This document shows positions 19,607-29,379 of a stretch of DNA of 64,000 nucleotides, piece after piece (within the stretch, counting starts at the first letter, position 1; each line of letters starts with the position of its first letter). The position numbers and the translations under genes are program-made. The notes under the pieces are model-generated. The model had not been told where the DNA came from. It ran no database searches and worked only from the letters and a program-made list of their open reading frames with translations. The stretch is from Candidatus Thiodiazotropha endolucinida. Lineage in GTDB: Bacteria > Pseudomonadota > Gammaproteobacteria > Chromatiales > Chromatiaceae. The stretch covers positions 178,818 through 242,817 of the forward strand of contig NZ_MARB01000005.1 in the NCBI RefSeq assembly GCF_001715975.1, in the 5' to 3' direction.

Positions 19607-19841
19607 ATTGACACAGCTCAAAAAAGTTAACGTTTTTCATCAATTTGTGGGTGCAAGCACCATTGTCCTTTGGGAATATGTGTTGTAGTTCATCCTATGC
19701 TTATAGATTATCTGATTCTCTATACTTAAAGTTAGCCATAGAGAGACCGCTAACATAGTGTAGTAAGCATTGCACCACCCCGCTACAGACGACTTATTCT
19801 TCAGGGATGTCAAATTTAGTCGCTTATAGCGTCAATGATGT

Positions 19842-20801
19842 ATGAATAACCTGTTGAAAACACTGCTATTATTTTGGTTGGTAATATCTTTTGCCAGTGC
19901 TGCAGGATTGAAGAATGAGCCCATAGGGCCATTGACAATCGAGCGCAATCTGGATCCGAGGCTGGTGTCCCTTGGGGATCAGCTGTTTCATGATGTCAGG
20001 CTATCGCAGGATAACAGCATCAGTTGCTCCAGTTGTCATGTTCTCTCGACTGGAGGGACCGATCGCAAAAAGAACTCTGTCGGAGTAGGGGGTAACGTTG
20101 GGGGTATCAAGGCACCCACGGTCTACAACACCCGATACAACTTCGTTCAATTCTGGGACGGTCGGGCTCTGACGCTGGAAGAGCAGGCGGCCGGTCCGGT
20201 TCATAATCCTATTGAAATGAGCTCCAACTGGGAGGAGGTTATATCCAAGCTACGCAAGGATCCGACCACTGTAGAAAAATTTGAAGAGCTTTTTCATGAT
20301 GGTATCACCGGGGAGAATATCGTTGTTGCCATCGCAGCCTTTGAACGCTCTTTGGTGACAGTCAATTCACGCTTCGATCGATGGCTCAAGGGAGATGAGG
20401 GAGCGCTTTCCGAAAGGGAATTGCGCGGTTACCGCCTGTTTAAAAGCTACGGCTGCATCAGCTGCCATCAGGGTGACAACGTGGGTGGCAATATGTTCGG
20501 TGTCATGGGTGCGAAGGGAGACTATTTCAAGGATCGGAATGGCGGGATCACGGAACCTGATCTGGGACGATATAATGTCACCAAACAGGATGAAGACAAG
20601 CACTATTTCAAAGTACCCAGTTTACGCCTGGCGGCAATCAACCCACCCTATTTTCACGATGGATCGCAGACAACCCTGCAAGGTGCGATAAGGATCATGG
20701 GTCGTTACCAATTGGGGCGTGATCTGCCGCAAAGTGATATCGATGATATTGCTGCGTTCCTCCACACGCTGGTTGGAGAGCATGTCAGGCTGAAACCATG
20801 A
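19842..20801 (+). CDS. Dihaem cytochrome c peroxidase family protein
   Basis: The 319-residue precursor has a signal peptide ending about residue 21 and two c-type haem sites, CSSCH (Cys62-His66) and CISCH (Cys205-His209). The NTRYNFVQFWDGRA block and the C-terminal KVPSLRLAAINPPYFHDGS are characteristic of bacterial CcpA/MauG-type peroxidases. It should act in the periplasm, reducing hydrogen peroxide with electrons from small cytochromes. Its stop overlaps the start of the next gene by 4 bp (ATGA), so the peroxidase and the sensor gene form an operon placed between aceF and lpd. Confidence 0.9.
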   Translation: MNNLLKTLLLFWLVISFASAAGLKNEPIGPLTIERNLDPRLVSLGDQLFHDVRLSQDNSISCSSCHVLSTGGTDRKKNSVGVGGNVGGIKAPTVYNTRYNFVQFWDGRALTLEEQAAGPVHNPIEMSSNWEEVISKLRKDPTTVEKFEELFHDGITGENIVVAIAAFERSLVTVNSRFDRWLKGDEGALSERELRGYRLFKSYGCISCHQGDNVGGNMFGVMGAKGDYFKDRNGGITEPDLGRYNVTKQDEDKHYFKVPSLRLAAINPPYFHDGSQTTLQGAIRIMGRYQLGRDLPQSDIDDIAAFLHTLVGEHVRLKP

Positions 20802-23800
20802 GTATGCTCAAACAAATGTACAGCAAACGCAGCATCCTGCTTGTCTCGCTCTGTATTGCCTTGATTTTGCTGTTGGTGGTTTATTGGGATGATAAATCCG
20901 AGAATTACGCCGAACTTTCACATAACCTGCTCCAGTTAAAAGAGATGGATGCACGTCTTGATCGAGACGTTGTCAAGATCACCTCTTTTCTGTTGAATCA
21001 ATATGATCCGTTGGTACGAACCACGAACCGATTAAGGGATTTACGGCAGCGGATCGTCGCTAAAGTGACAGAAGTGGATGATCGTGTACTGTCCAGTCTA
21101 ACGGACCGATACTGGCAGGGCATGGATGAGAAACTGGCCATCATCGAAAAGATAAAATTCCAGGCAGCGGTGGTGCGTAACGGCATACACTATCTGCCTA
21201 TCGTCGCGCGAGAGTTGAAATCTGTGGATCCCATGGTCTATCAGGATGTACTGGAACTGCTCAACTCCCTTTTAGCCTACGACCTTTTCTATACCGACTC
21301 GCAATTGGATGATATCGTTTCAACGCTAAAGCAACTTAAAAGCTATGAAATAGTTTCAGCTGAAAACAAGCAGAAATTCGACCAGGTACTCTTTCATATA
21401 GACTCAAATATCGTGGACCTGACCAACCTCGGGGCCTTGAAAACACGCTACCTGGCTGTACCGAGCCAGGAATATTTCGAACATGTTCACTCGAGGTATG
21501 AGCAAAACCGGGTTGACGAAACATCTAAAAAAAGACGCCTGATCATGGCCCTGTCCGTGTTTGTGATCGTATTGCTTTTGAGTCTTTGGCAATTGATAAG
21601 GCGTTTACAGAATGCCAACCATGAGGTCAGTCGTGCATGGTACCGGTTACATGATGCTGTGGAGAATCTCTCAGAAGCATTTGCCCTGTTCGATGCAGAG
21701 GGCCGTCTGGTACTGCACAATCGTCGCTTTGGCGAGTTTTATTCCTGGTTGAAGGGATGGATCAAGGAGGGTGTCAATATCGATGCTCTGCAATCGGTTA
21801 CGGGGAACCGCATCAAGAATTTAAGCCTTGAAGGTGAGTCGATAGTTGAGTCGATGCCAATGGGGCAGTACCTGGAGCAGATCGATAATGGCGCCTGGTA
21901 TCTGGCGAGTAACAGTTATACCAATGAGGGCGGCATTGTCTGTGTCAGGAGTGATGTCACAGAATCGAAATAGGCTGAAGTCGACTTGAGAAAACTCGGC
22001 AGGGTGTTGGAGCAGAGTCCCGCATCGGTGATGATCACCAATATCAATGGCATTATCGAGTATGTCAATCCACGTTTCGAAAAGGTGTCTGGTTACAGTG
22101 CGGAGGAGGTTGTAGGCAAGAATCCACGAATTCTCAAGAGTGGTGACAAGACCAAGGAAGAGTATAAGGCGATGTGGGATTCCCTGCTGGCCGGCAGGGA
22201 GTGGCGCGGCATATTCCACAACAAGCGTAAGGACGGTTCCATCTACTGGGAATCGGCATCGATATCGCCACTGCGTGACGACAGGGGGCAGATTACCCAT
22301 TTCATCGCTGTGAAAGAGGATGTCACCGCACAAAAACGCGCTGAAGATCAATTGCGTATGAATGCTACGGTGTTCGATACGACTCAGGAAGGCATCATGG
22401 TCACCGATGCCGACAATCTGATAAAAACCGTCAACCCCTCTTTCACCCGCATAACGGGTTACTCCTCTGAAGAGGTCATCGGCCAGTCACCAAGTATTCT
22501 CAGTTCCGGCAGACATGATGATGGTTTTTATGAGGAACTCTGGGATTCGGTACTGCATAAGCGCTATTGGTCCGGCGAGATCTGGAACCGTCGCAAGGAT
22601 GGTAGTGTTTATCCCGAATGGCTGTCGATAGCGGCAATACCCGATGAGCAAGGTATTGCAAAAGAATATGTGGCGGTGTTCTCGGATATCTCCAAACATA
22701 AAGAGAATGAGGAGCAGATACTCTATCAGGCGAACTATGACGCCTTGACGGGTTTGCCAAACCGTTCCTTATTTTCAGATCGACTGGATCAGGCCATAGG
22801 ATCAGCATTGAGAGAGCAGTGGAAGCTGGCGATACTGTTTGTCGATCTGGACCAATTCAAGATGGTTAACGATACCTTTGGTCATGTCATGGGCGATGAA
22901 TTGTTACAGCTCGTTGCTAAACGTATCAGCGATTGTGTCAGGGAGTCCGATACCATTGCCCGATTTGGCGGTGATGAATTCGTCATATTGCTGCAGGATG
23001 TGAGTGATATGGATGCCGTGGCCCATATCGCCACAAAAGTGATCGATAAAATAACCAAGGTTTTCACGCTCTATGAACGTGAAATCTTCATTGGAGCCAG
23101 TGTTGGTATAACCATCTTTCCCGATGATGCGATGAATGCGGATTCTTTGTTACGAAATGCGGATATGGCAATGTATCAGGCTAAGGATCGTGGCAGGAAC
23201 AACTATCAGTTTTTTACCGCTTCCATGCAAAAACGAACTCTGGAACGGCAGCAGCTTGAACTTGATTTGAGGCTTGCGGTTCAACGTAGTGAGTTGGAGA
23301 TCTATTATCAACCGGTCGTTGACGCTGAATTCGAAAAGATTGTCAGCGTCGAGGCATTGTTGCGCTGGAATCATCCTCACAGGGGTATTGTCAATCCCGG
23401 TGTTTTCATTCCGTTGGCGGAAGACAGCGGATTGATCGGTCCGATCGGTGAATGGGTGCTGCAAGGTGCATGTGAACAACTGAACAGGTGGCATAACTCG
23501 GGTCATTCCGACCTTAGATTGGCGGTTAACCTATCCAGCCGTCAGCGTGAACTCGGCCTGGAGGCCGGTTATCTGCAGCAGATACTACAGGAATCAAACC
23601 TGGATCCGGATATGCTGTCACTGGAAATTACCGAAAGCCTTCTGTTGCGAGATACCGAAGAGGCGATTACCTGGCTTTCAAGTTTCAAAACACTTGGTGT
23701 CAATCTCTCAATTGACGACTTCGGCACCGGTTACTCGTCATTGAGCTACCTCAAGCGATTTCCTGTAGATATCCTCAAAATCGATCGCTCGTTTGTCAGT

Positions 23801-24031
23801 GACCTGCCGGAGAATACGGGTGATGTAAAGCTGGTCAAGACGATCGTGGCTATGGCGGACAGTTTGAACCTGGGATTGATTGCAGAGGGAGTGGAGACTA
23901 AAGCGCAGGCTGATTTTCTTGTGCAAAACGGATGTAGCAATCTACAGGGTTACTATTATGCAAGACCGATGTCTGCTGCCGATATGTCAGCCTGGCTGCA
24001 ACGGGATATGCGAAGTACGGGTACAACCTGA
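20798..24031 (+). pseudogene. Membrane-bound PAS-GGDEF-EAL signalling protein split by one in-frame amber codon
   Basis: One reading frame runs from the ATG at 20798 to 24031, broken only by TAG at 21971-21973. The upstream 391 residues hold two membrane helices (about 12-30 and 250-268) around a periplasmic helical region resembling the DAHL domain, then a first PAS domain. Downstream (numbering read through) come two further PAS domains, a GGDEF domain with intact GGDEF (about 724-728) and an RESD inhibitory site just before it, and an EAL domain with intact EALLRW and DDFGTG. The first TTG after the stop has no ribosome site. Both c-di-GMP active sites look functional, so the lesion seems recent; suppression or re-initiation is possible but unproven. 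Confidence 0.85.
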
Positions 24032-24245
24032 TTTCTCCGGAATTCGGACCTTATCGAATTCACCCTTAATTAATCCGGCAACTTGATAGATCATGTGCAG
24101 TCGCCATGTGGCTTGCTGCGGACAGACACACGGCGATCTGTCATTTATAGATCAATCGGTTAGGCTCAACTTGATGCCCTGTATATGCTCAATTCGGTTG
24201 TCAGGTCAATATCATCCATTCACAAATAAATTCCCTCCTTTGGCT

Positions 24246-24309
24246 ACGCTCCTCCATGTAGAAATGCTATAAATGGTTTGAATAGTTAAAACAATAGATT
24301 GAGGAGCGT
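24246..24309 (+). promoter_or_regulatory. Inverted repeat able to mask the lpd ribosome binding site
   Basis: ACGCTCCTC (24246-24254) is exactly complementary to GAGGAGCGT (24301-24309), which contains the lpd Shine-Dalgarno sequence just before the ATG at 24312. A transcript starting upstream of 24246 could fold and hide the site. Confidence 0.4.
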
Positions 24310-24311
24310 CC

Positions 24312-26039
24312 ATGAGTGGCATCGTAGAGGTTACCCTTCCCGATATCGGCGATTTTGAGCAGGTTGATATTATTGAGATATTGGTTGCGGTAGGAGATGA
24401 GATCGAAGCTGAAGACTCAATCATCACCCTGGAGAGTGATAAGGCAACGATGGATATTCCATCTCCATATGCAGGTGTGGTGAAGGAACTGCACGTCGAG
24501 GTGGGTGATAAAATCTCGATGGGTGGCAAAATCCTCAAGCTTGAGCTGTCTCAAGGCGACTCAGTGGACGATAGGCCATCACCGACCAAGGCGCCAGTCT
24601 CAGAGGCAGTTAAAGGCAGTGCAGATAAGCTGGCCGATGTTGTTGTGCTGGGTGCCGGACCAGGCGGTTATACAGCAGCTTTCAGGGCTGCCGACCTGGG
24701 TAAAAAAGTTATTCTCATCGAACGCTATGATGATTTGGGTGGGGTCTGCCTGAACGTCGGATGCATACCCTCAAAGGCTCTGCTTCACGCCGCTGATGTG
24801 GTCAATGAAGCGGCAGAAATGGCTGAGATGGGGATCACCTTCGGCAAACCCAAGATCGACCTGGACAAGCTACGCACCGGCAAAGATAAGGTCGTGAAGC
24901 GCTTGACCGGCGGTCTGAAGCAACTGGCCAAGCAGCGCAAGGTGGAGCTGGTACATGGGATTGCCCGCTTCGAATCGCCGAACAGGATTGCAGTCAAGTC
25001 ATCCAGCGGTTCACTCTCTATCGGATTCAACGACGCCATAATCGCCTGTGGTTCCAGTCCGGTGCAGATCCCTGGATTTCCCAATGACGATCCGCGCCTG
25101 ATCGACTCGACCGGCGCCCTGGCCCTGGCGGATATACCGAAGCGCATGTTGGTGGTTGGTGGCGGAATCATTGGGCTCGAAATGGCCACAGTCTACAGCA
25201 CGCTAGGCAGCGCGATCGATGTGGTTGAGTTGCAGGATGGACTGATCCCGGGTTGCGACCCCGACCTGGTGCGCCCTTTGCAAAAGCGGATTGCTAAACG
25301 CTACAGACAGATCATGCTGGGCACCAAGGTTATCGATATCCAGGCATTGAAGAGCGGGTTGAAGGTGACCTTCGAGGGTAAGCAGGCGCCGGATAAACCA
25401 CAGACCTATGATCGGGTGTTGGTGTCTGTCGGGCGTACTCCCAACGGTAAGAAGATCAATGCGGAAGCGGCGGGTGTAGCGGTTGATGATGCGGGCTTTA
25501 TCCCCGTTGACGAACATATGCGGACTAATGTCCCGAATATCTATGCCATAGGTGACGTCGTAGGCCAACCCATGCTGGCCCACAAAGCGACCCATGAAGC
25601 CAAGGTTGCGGCGGAGGTCATCGCAGGGCTGCCGGCCAGTTTCGACCCCTTGAGCGTGCCCTCGGTCGCCTATACAGATCCGGAGGTCGCCTGGATGGGC
25701 TTGACAGAAACCGAGGCCAAGTCCCAGGGTGTAGCCTATGAAAAGGGTGCCTTCCCGTGGGCTGCGAGTGGACGTGCATTGGGAATCGGCCGCGTCGAGG
25801 GTTTGACAAAACTGCTTTTCGATCCGGACACGAAACGCATTCTCGGTGCGGGTATTGTCGGACCCAATGCCGGTGAATTGATCGGTGAGACCGTACTTGC
25901 CTTGGAGATGGGTGCCGACGCCGAGGATATCGGATTGACCATACATCCTCATCCAACCTTGAATGAGACCATCTGCTTTGCCGCTGAGATGGCAGAAGGC
26001 ACGATTACCGATCTGCTGCTACCAAAGAAACGGAAGTAG
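24312..26039 (+). CDS. lpd: Dihydrolipoamide dehydrogenase (E3) with N-terminal lipoyl domain
   Basis: The 575-residue protein begins with a lipoyl domain (residues 1-80, Lys44 in ESDKATMDIP) closely similar to that of AceF here. A flavin disulfide reductase follows: FAD-binding GAGPGGYTAA near residue 117, the redox pair in GGVCLNVGCIPSK, an NAD-binding GGGIIGLE, and the catalytic HPHPTLNE near the end. E3 reoxidises lipoyl groups of PDH, and probably also of the SucAB complex, as no other lpd is in the window. The lipoyl-E3 fusion is known in several betaproteobacteria and gammaproteobacteria. Confidence 0.96.
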   Translation: MSGIVEVTLPDIGDFEQVDIIEILVAVGDEIEAEDSIITLESDKATMDIPSPYAGVVKELHVEVGDKISMGGKILKLELSQGDSVDDRPSPTKAPVSEAVKGSADKLADVVVLGAGPGGYTAAFRAADLGKKVILIERYDDLGGVCLNVGCIPSKALLHAADVVNEAAEMAEMGITFGKPKIDLDKLRTGKDKVVKRLTGGLKQLAKQRKVELVHGIARFESPNRIAVKSSSGSLSIGFNDAIIACGSSPVQIPGFPNDDPRLIDSTGALALADIPKRMLVVGGGIIGLEMATVYSTLGSAIDVVELQDGLIPGCDPDLVRPLQKRIAKRYRQIMLGTKVIDIQALKSGLKVTFEGKQAPDKPQTYDRVLVSVGRTPNGKKINAEAAGVAVDDAGFIPVDEHMRTNVPNIYAIGDVVGQPMLAHKATHEAKVAAEVIAGLPASFDPLSVPSVAYTDPEVAWMGLTETEAKSQGVAYEKGAFPWAASGRALGIGRVEGLTKLLFDPDTKRILGAGIVGPNAGELIGETVLALEMGADAEDIGLTIHPHPTLNETICFAAEMAEGTITDLLLPKKRK

Positions 26040-26042
26040 ACT

Positions 26043-26311
26043 TAGGGCCTGTCAACACTTATCCAATTGGCCCTGTTGCCCCTGAAAAAGCGCCAATCAA
26101 GGCGCGAGGAGAGAAGTTTGGTGGTTCCAAATGAGCGACGAGCAATGCCGAGTGGCGCTTTTTCAGGCGCACCCCGAAGGGCTGGGGCTATTTTTTCGCC
26201 CAGCGGCGTTATCATTCGCTCATGTCGAATGACTACACATCGCTCACTCTGCCTTGCTGGACGAAAAAATAGTCCCAGCAGGGCCGATTGGATGAGTGTT
26301 GACAGGCCCTA
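26043..26311 (-). mobile_element. MITE-like element, copy 2 (269 bp, inverted relative to copy 1)
   Basis: Ends start TAGGGCCTGTCAACAC, again matching 31 of 33 between the two arms. Relative to copy 1, position 11 is C instead of T at both ends, so the arms changed together. The body carries the same two hairpin modules in reverse order and lacks the 27-bp central CTTCGGG/CCCGAAG segment. It lies 3 bp after the lpd stop and 4 bp before the TTG of the methyltransferase. Confidence 0.88.
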
Positions 26312-26315
26312 GGCC

Positions 26316-27521
26316 TTGGACAAGATCACCGCTGAGGTACAGGCGTTTTACGAGGCCTATCCCTACCCGCCGGATGGTCACGTGAACTGTGATGGATATC
26401 ATGCGCGTCTGTTGCTCAGCTACCTACAGCGCACCAATGATGATTCCGGGCGAATACATGTCCTGGAAGCTGGTTGCGGTAGAGGTTTGAATCTGCTGGC
26501 AGCTGCCGAAAGACAGACGGATATCGATTTTACCGGTGTTGATATCAATCGTGTCGCCATTGCTGAGGCCACACATCGTAGCAAGCAACGAGGAATAGAC
26601 AATCTCCGATATTTCATCTGCGACCTGCTGGATCATGAATCGCTGCCGGTGAGGGAAGGGAGCTACCAGGTCATTCTGTCCTATGGTGTATTGACCCATT
26701 TGAGTAATCCGTTGCTGGGATTACGACATATCAGTAGGCTGTTGGCGCCACAGGGTGTAGTTGCCATCATGCTTGATGGTAGTTATGGCCGGCAACCTTT
26801 GGATCGATACCTGCAGGCCTTGAGTATCATCGATCACGACTGCCGTTCCATGGACCGATTGTCGATGGCGAGGGCGCTGGCGGATGCGGCGGAAACAACA
26901 CTTTTCAACGGTAACTGTTGGCAGGGAACCGCCAGTGTCGATGATATCGAGTTTGCCGACCGGTGCTTGCATGTTCACCAAAAAAGCTACGACATAGCCG
27001 GTTTATGGCGACTCCTTGACTCGGCAGGCCTGCGTTTTATCCGATGGCTGGAGCCAAATGATTGGGAGATACGGCAGGTGATCGATAATCCGGAGTTGCT
27101 GCGTCTTATCGATTCGATCGATGATATGAAACGATTTCAACTCACCGAGCGTCTCAAATTTCTTCCCAAGTTCACACTGTTGGTGTCCAGGCGTGAAGAC
27201 AAACCTCGTCCACAACTGCTGGCAACTGAGGTGGCGGCAACTCAATATGCGTTCAATCCACAGCTGATGCTGGAGCGAAAGGGTGAGCATGTCGAGGGCT
27301 GCCGCCTGCGAGGTCGCAGGGTTGATTTGAACAGCCATCCATTAACGCATCTGGTTTTGGATCAAGCAGCCCAACTTTCAGATGAATTCCCTGGCCAGCA
27401 GTTAATCGATCGACTCTTGAAACAAAATCTCGGTTCACAATTGATTATCCAAGGCATCATACACGCGGTTGAGCATGAATTATTGTACCGTCCCCATGCG
27501 GTAGGGGATGATCTGACATGA
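26316..27521 (+). CDS. Class I SAM-dependent methyltransferase, start abutting the repeat element
   Basis: The 401-residue frame begins with TTG at 26316; an in-frame TAG from the element end sits two codons upstream. The family-like start ITAEVQAFYEAYPYPP follows almost at once, so little or nothing is missing, but the native ATG and ribosome site may have been replaced by the element. A Rossmann fold shows LEAGCGRG (motif I) and FTGVDINR. The C-terminal 150 residues form an additional helical domain of unknown role, perhaps the methyltransferase-regulatory type. It overlaps the next gene by 4 bp. Substrate unknown. Confidence 0.75.
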   Translation: MDKITAEVQAFYEAYPYPPDGHVNCDGYHARLLLSYLQRTNDDSGRIHVLEAGCGRGLNLLAAAERQTDIDFTGVDINRVAIAEATHRSKQRGIDNLRYFICDLLDHESLPVREGSYQVILSYGVLTHLSNPLLGLRHISRLLAPQGVVAIMLDGSYGRQPLDRYLQALSIIDHDCRSMDRLSMARALADAAETTLFNGNCWQGTASVDDIEFADRCLHVHQKSYDIAGLWRLLDSAGLRFIRWLEPNDWEIRQVIDNPELLRLIDSIDDMKRFQLTERLKFLPKFTLLVSRREDKPRPQLLATEVAATQYAFNPQLMLERKGEHVEGCRLRGRRVDLNSHPLTHLVLDQAAQLSDEFPGQQLIDRLLKQNLGSQLIIQGIIHAVEHELLYRPHAVGDDLT

Positions 27522-28297
27522 GCAAGCAAGCCGTGGAGTTGTATTTTCGTAAATTCGGCAAGCCCGAGCAGCCCACGCTCTGTTTACTGCATGGCCTGTT
27601 CGGATCAGCCAACAACTGGATGGGCATTGTAAAGTATCTACAGGATGATTTTCACATCATTACTCCGGATTTGCGTAACCATGGCCGCTCTCCCCACCAT
27701 GATGGCATGGACTACACACTGATGGCCGGGGATCTGTTGGAACTGTTCGACGGTTTGGGGATAAACGGAGTCAATCTGTTGGGACATAGCATGGGGGGCA
27801 AGGTTGCAATGTGGTTGGCCTTACAGCAACCTGAGCGGATCGAAAAACTAGTAGTTGCGGATATCGCACCGGTGGCCTATGAACATGGTTTCGACAATGT
27901 CTTCGAGGGACTATGCGGACTACCGCTTGATAAGATTCAACACAGAGAGGAAGCAGATCGGTTGCTTGCCGGGTGGGTTGCAGAAAAGGGTGTACGACAG
28001 TATTTGCTGCAGAATCTTGTAAAGCAACAGCAGGGTTGGTCGTGGCGTTTCAATCTTGACGTTCTGCGCAAGGCGATATCGCATTTGACCGGATTTCCGG
28101 AACCCGGCAGGCGCATCTTTGCCGGCGAGGCGTTGTTTATCCATGGTGAAAAATCGGATTACATCAGAGATAGTTATCGAGAAATCATGGGCCAACTCTT
28201 TCCCCATTATCGGCAACGCATGCTACATGGTGCCGGTCACTGGTTATATGCGGAACAGCCTCAGCTTTTTGCTCAGGCTGTAAAGGGCTTTCTTTGA
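27518..28297 (+). CDS. Alpha/beta hydrolase, YbfF-like esterase
   Basis: The 259-residue protein shows the oxyanion region LLHGLFGSANNW, the DLRNHGRSPH loop, the nucleophile elbow GHSMGG (Ser about residue 92) and a C-terminal catalytic His in GAGHWLYAE. These match the YbfF group of small cytoplasmic esterases/thioesterases. The start overlaps the methyltransferase stop by 4 bp, so both are probably translated from one message. The physiological ester is unknown. Confidence 0.85.
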   Translation: MSKQAVELYFRKFGKPEQPTLCLLHGLFGSANNWMGIVKYLQDDFHIITPDLRNHGRSPHHDGMDYTLMAGDLLELFDGLGINGVNLLGHSMGGKVAMWLALQQPERIEKLVVADIAPVAYEHGFDNVFEGLCGLPLDKIQHREEADRLLAGWVAEKGVRQYLLQNLVKQQQGWSWRFNLDVLRKAISHLTGFPEPGRRIFAGEALFIHGEKSDYIRDSYREIMGQLFPHYRQRMLHGAGHWLYAEQPQLFAQAVKGFL

Positions 28298-28345
28298 AAT
28301 TTGCGGTCTATATACACTATCGTGTGATAATTGCCAGGAGGATCT

Positions 28346-29296
28346 ATGAACAAACTCATCGCGCTCTGTCTATTGCTGGCGCCTATGTTCGGTATTGCGG
28401 CCGAACAACGTTTCACCAGCATCGGTACCGGTGGACTGACCGGTGTTTACTACCCTACGGGAGGAGCCATTTGTCGGCTGCTGAATAAGGGCCGAAAGAG
28501 CCATGGTATTCGTTGTTCCGTGGAGTCCACGGGAGGTTCGATTTTCAATCTCAATACCATCGCCAGCGGCGAACTCGATTTCGGTGTGGCACAGTCTGAC
28601 TGGCAATACCATGCCTTTAATGGGAGTTCGAAATTCAGTCAGCAGGGACCGAACAAATCCTTGCGTGCTGTTTTTTCCATCCACAGCGAGCCGTTTACCG
28701 TGATGGCCCGGAACGACAGCCATATCAGGGTGTTTACCGATTTGAAGGGAAAGCGGGTCAATATAGGCAACCCGGGTTCGGGACAACGCGGCACCATGGA
28801 AGTGTTGATGAATGAATATAACTGGAACAAGGGCGACTTCAAATTGGCGTCAGAGCTAAAGGCCACCGAGCAGGCCAGAGCGCTGTGCGACAACAAAATC
28901 GACGCCATGATCTATACGGTTGGTCATCCGAATGCATCAATCAAAGAGGCTGCTACCGCCTGTGATACGCATTTGGTGCCGGTAAGCGGTGAAGTGGTGA
29001 ACGCCTTGATCGCCACCAATCCATACTATGCATCCGCAGTCATTCCCGCCGGTATGTATCGGGGCAGTGACAGTGAAACCGCGACCTTCGGGGTCAAGGC
29101 GACACTGGTGACTTCCGAAACGGTGGATGAGGCGGTAGTCTACCAGTTGGTGAAGGCAGTGTTTGAGAATCTGGCGGTTTTCAGAAAACTGCATCCCGCT
29201 TTTTCCCATCTCCAGGCCGAGGAGATGCTGAAGGGGAACTCCGCTCCCTTTCATGCCGGTGCGCTGCGTTACTACAAAGAGAAGGGCTTACTGTAA
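28346..29296 (+). CDS. TAXI-family TRAP transporter solute receptor
   Basis: The 316-residue precursor starts at the ATG at 28346, 4 bp after a perfect AGGAGG (28336-28341); an in-frame upstream start at 28331 overlaps that site. A signal peptide ends AAEQ at about residue 20. The mature start FTSIGTGGLTGVYYPTGGAIC is typical of TAXI periplasmic receptors, which bind organic acids or amino acids such as glutamate. The permease partner follows after a 376-bp gap carrying repeats, an unusual separation for this pair. Confidence 0.9.
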   Translation: MNKLIALCLLLAPMFGIAAEQRFTSIGTGGLTGVYYPTGGAICRLLNKGRKSHGIRCSVESTGGSIFNLNTIASGELDFGVAQSDWQYHAFNGSSKFSQQGPNKSLRAVFSIHSEPFTVMARNDSHIRVFTDLKGKRVNIGNPGSGQRGTMEVLMNEYNWNKGDFKLASELKATEQARALCDNKIDAMIYTVGHPNASIKEAATACDTHLVPVSGEVVNALIATNPYYASAVIPAGMYRGSDSETATFGVKATLVTSETVDEAVVYQLVKAVFENLAVFRKLHPAFSHLQAEEMLKGNSAPFHAGALRYYKEKGLL

Positions 29297-29354
29297 GCGT
29301 CTTCATTATCACGTAATGCGGCAGAACCTTAACCTGTATGAACCTGCACTTAGC

Positions 29355-29368
29355 GTTGACAGGCCCTA
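29355..29368. repeat. Isolated terminus of the TAGGGCCTGTTAACAC element family
   Basis: GTTGACAGGCCCTA matches the copy 2 type terminus (with GAC rather than AAC). No element body is attached. Confidence 0.7.
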
Positions 29369-29379
29369 ATACAATTCAA

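Noticed and set aside
19310-19607. Open frames of 66-87 codons within the MITE-like copies, ending in NRP or DRP followed by the terminus TAG, similar between copies 1 and 2
   Set aside because: The frame survives a 27-bp indel between copies 1 and 2, but copy 3 has a 76-bp deletion that breaks it, there is no ribosome site, and the sequence is explained by the hairpin arms. Treated as non-coding.
21971-21973. Amber codon as pyrrolysine or general stop-codon recoding
   Set aside because: Several genes in the window end normally in TAG, and no pyl gene is visible. A nonsense change is the simpler reading.
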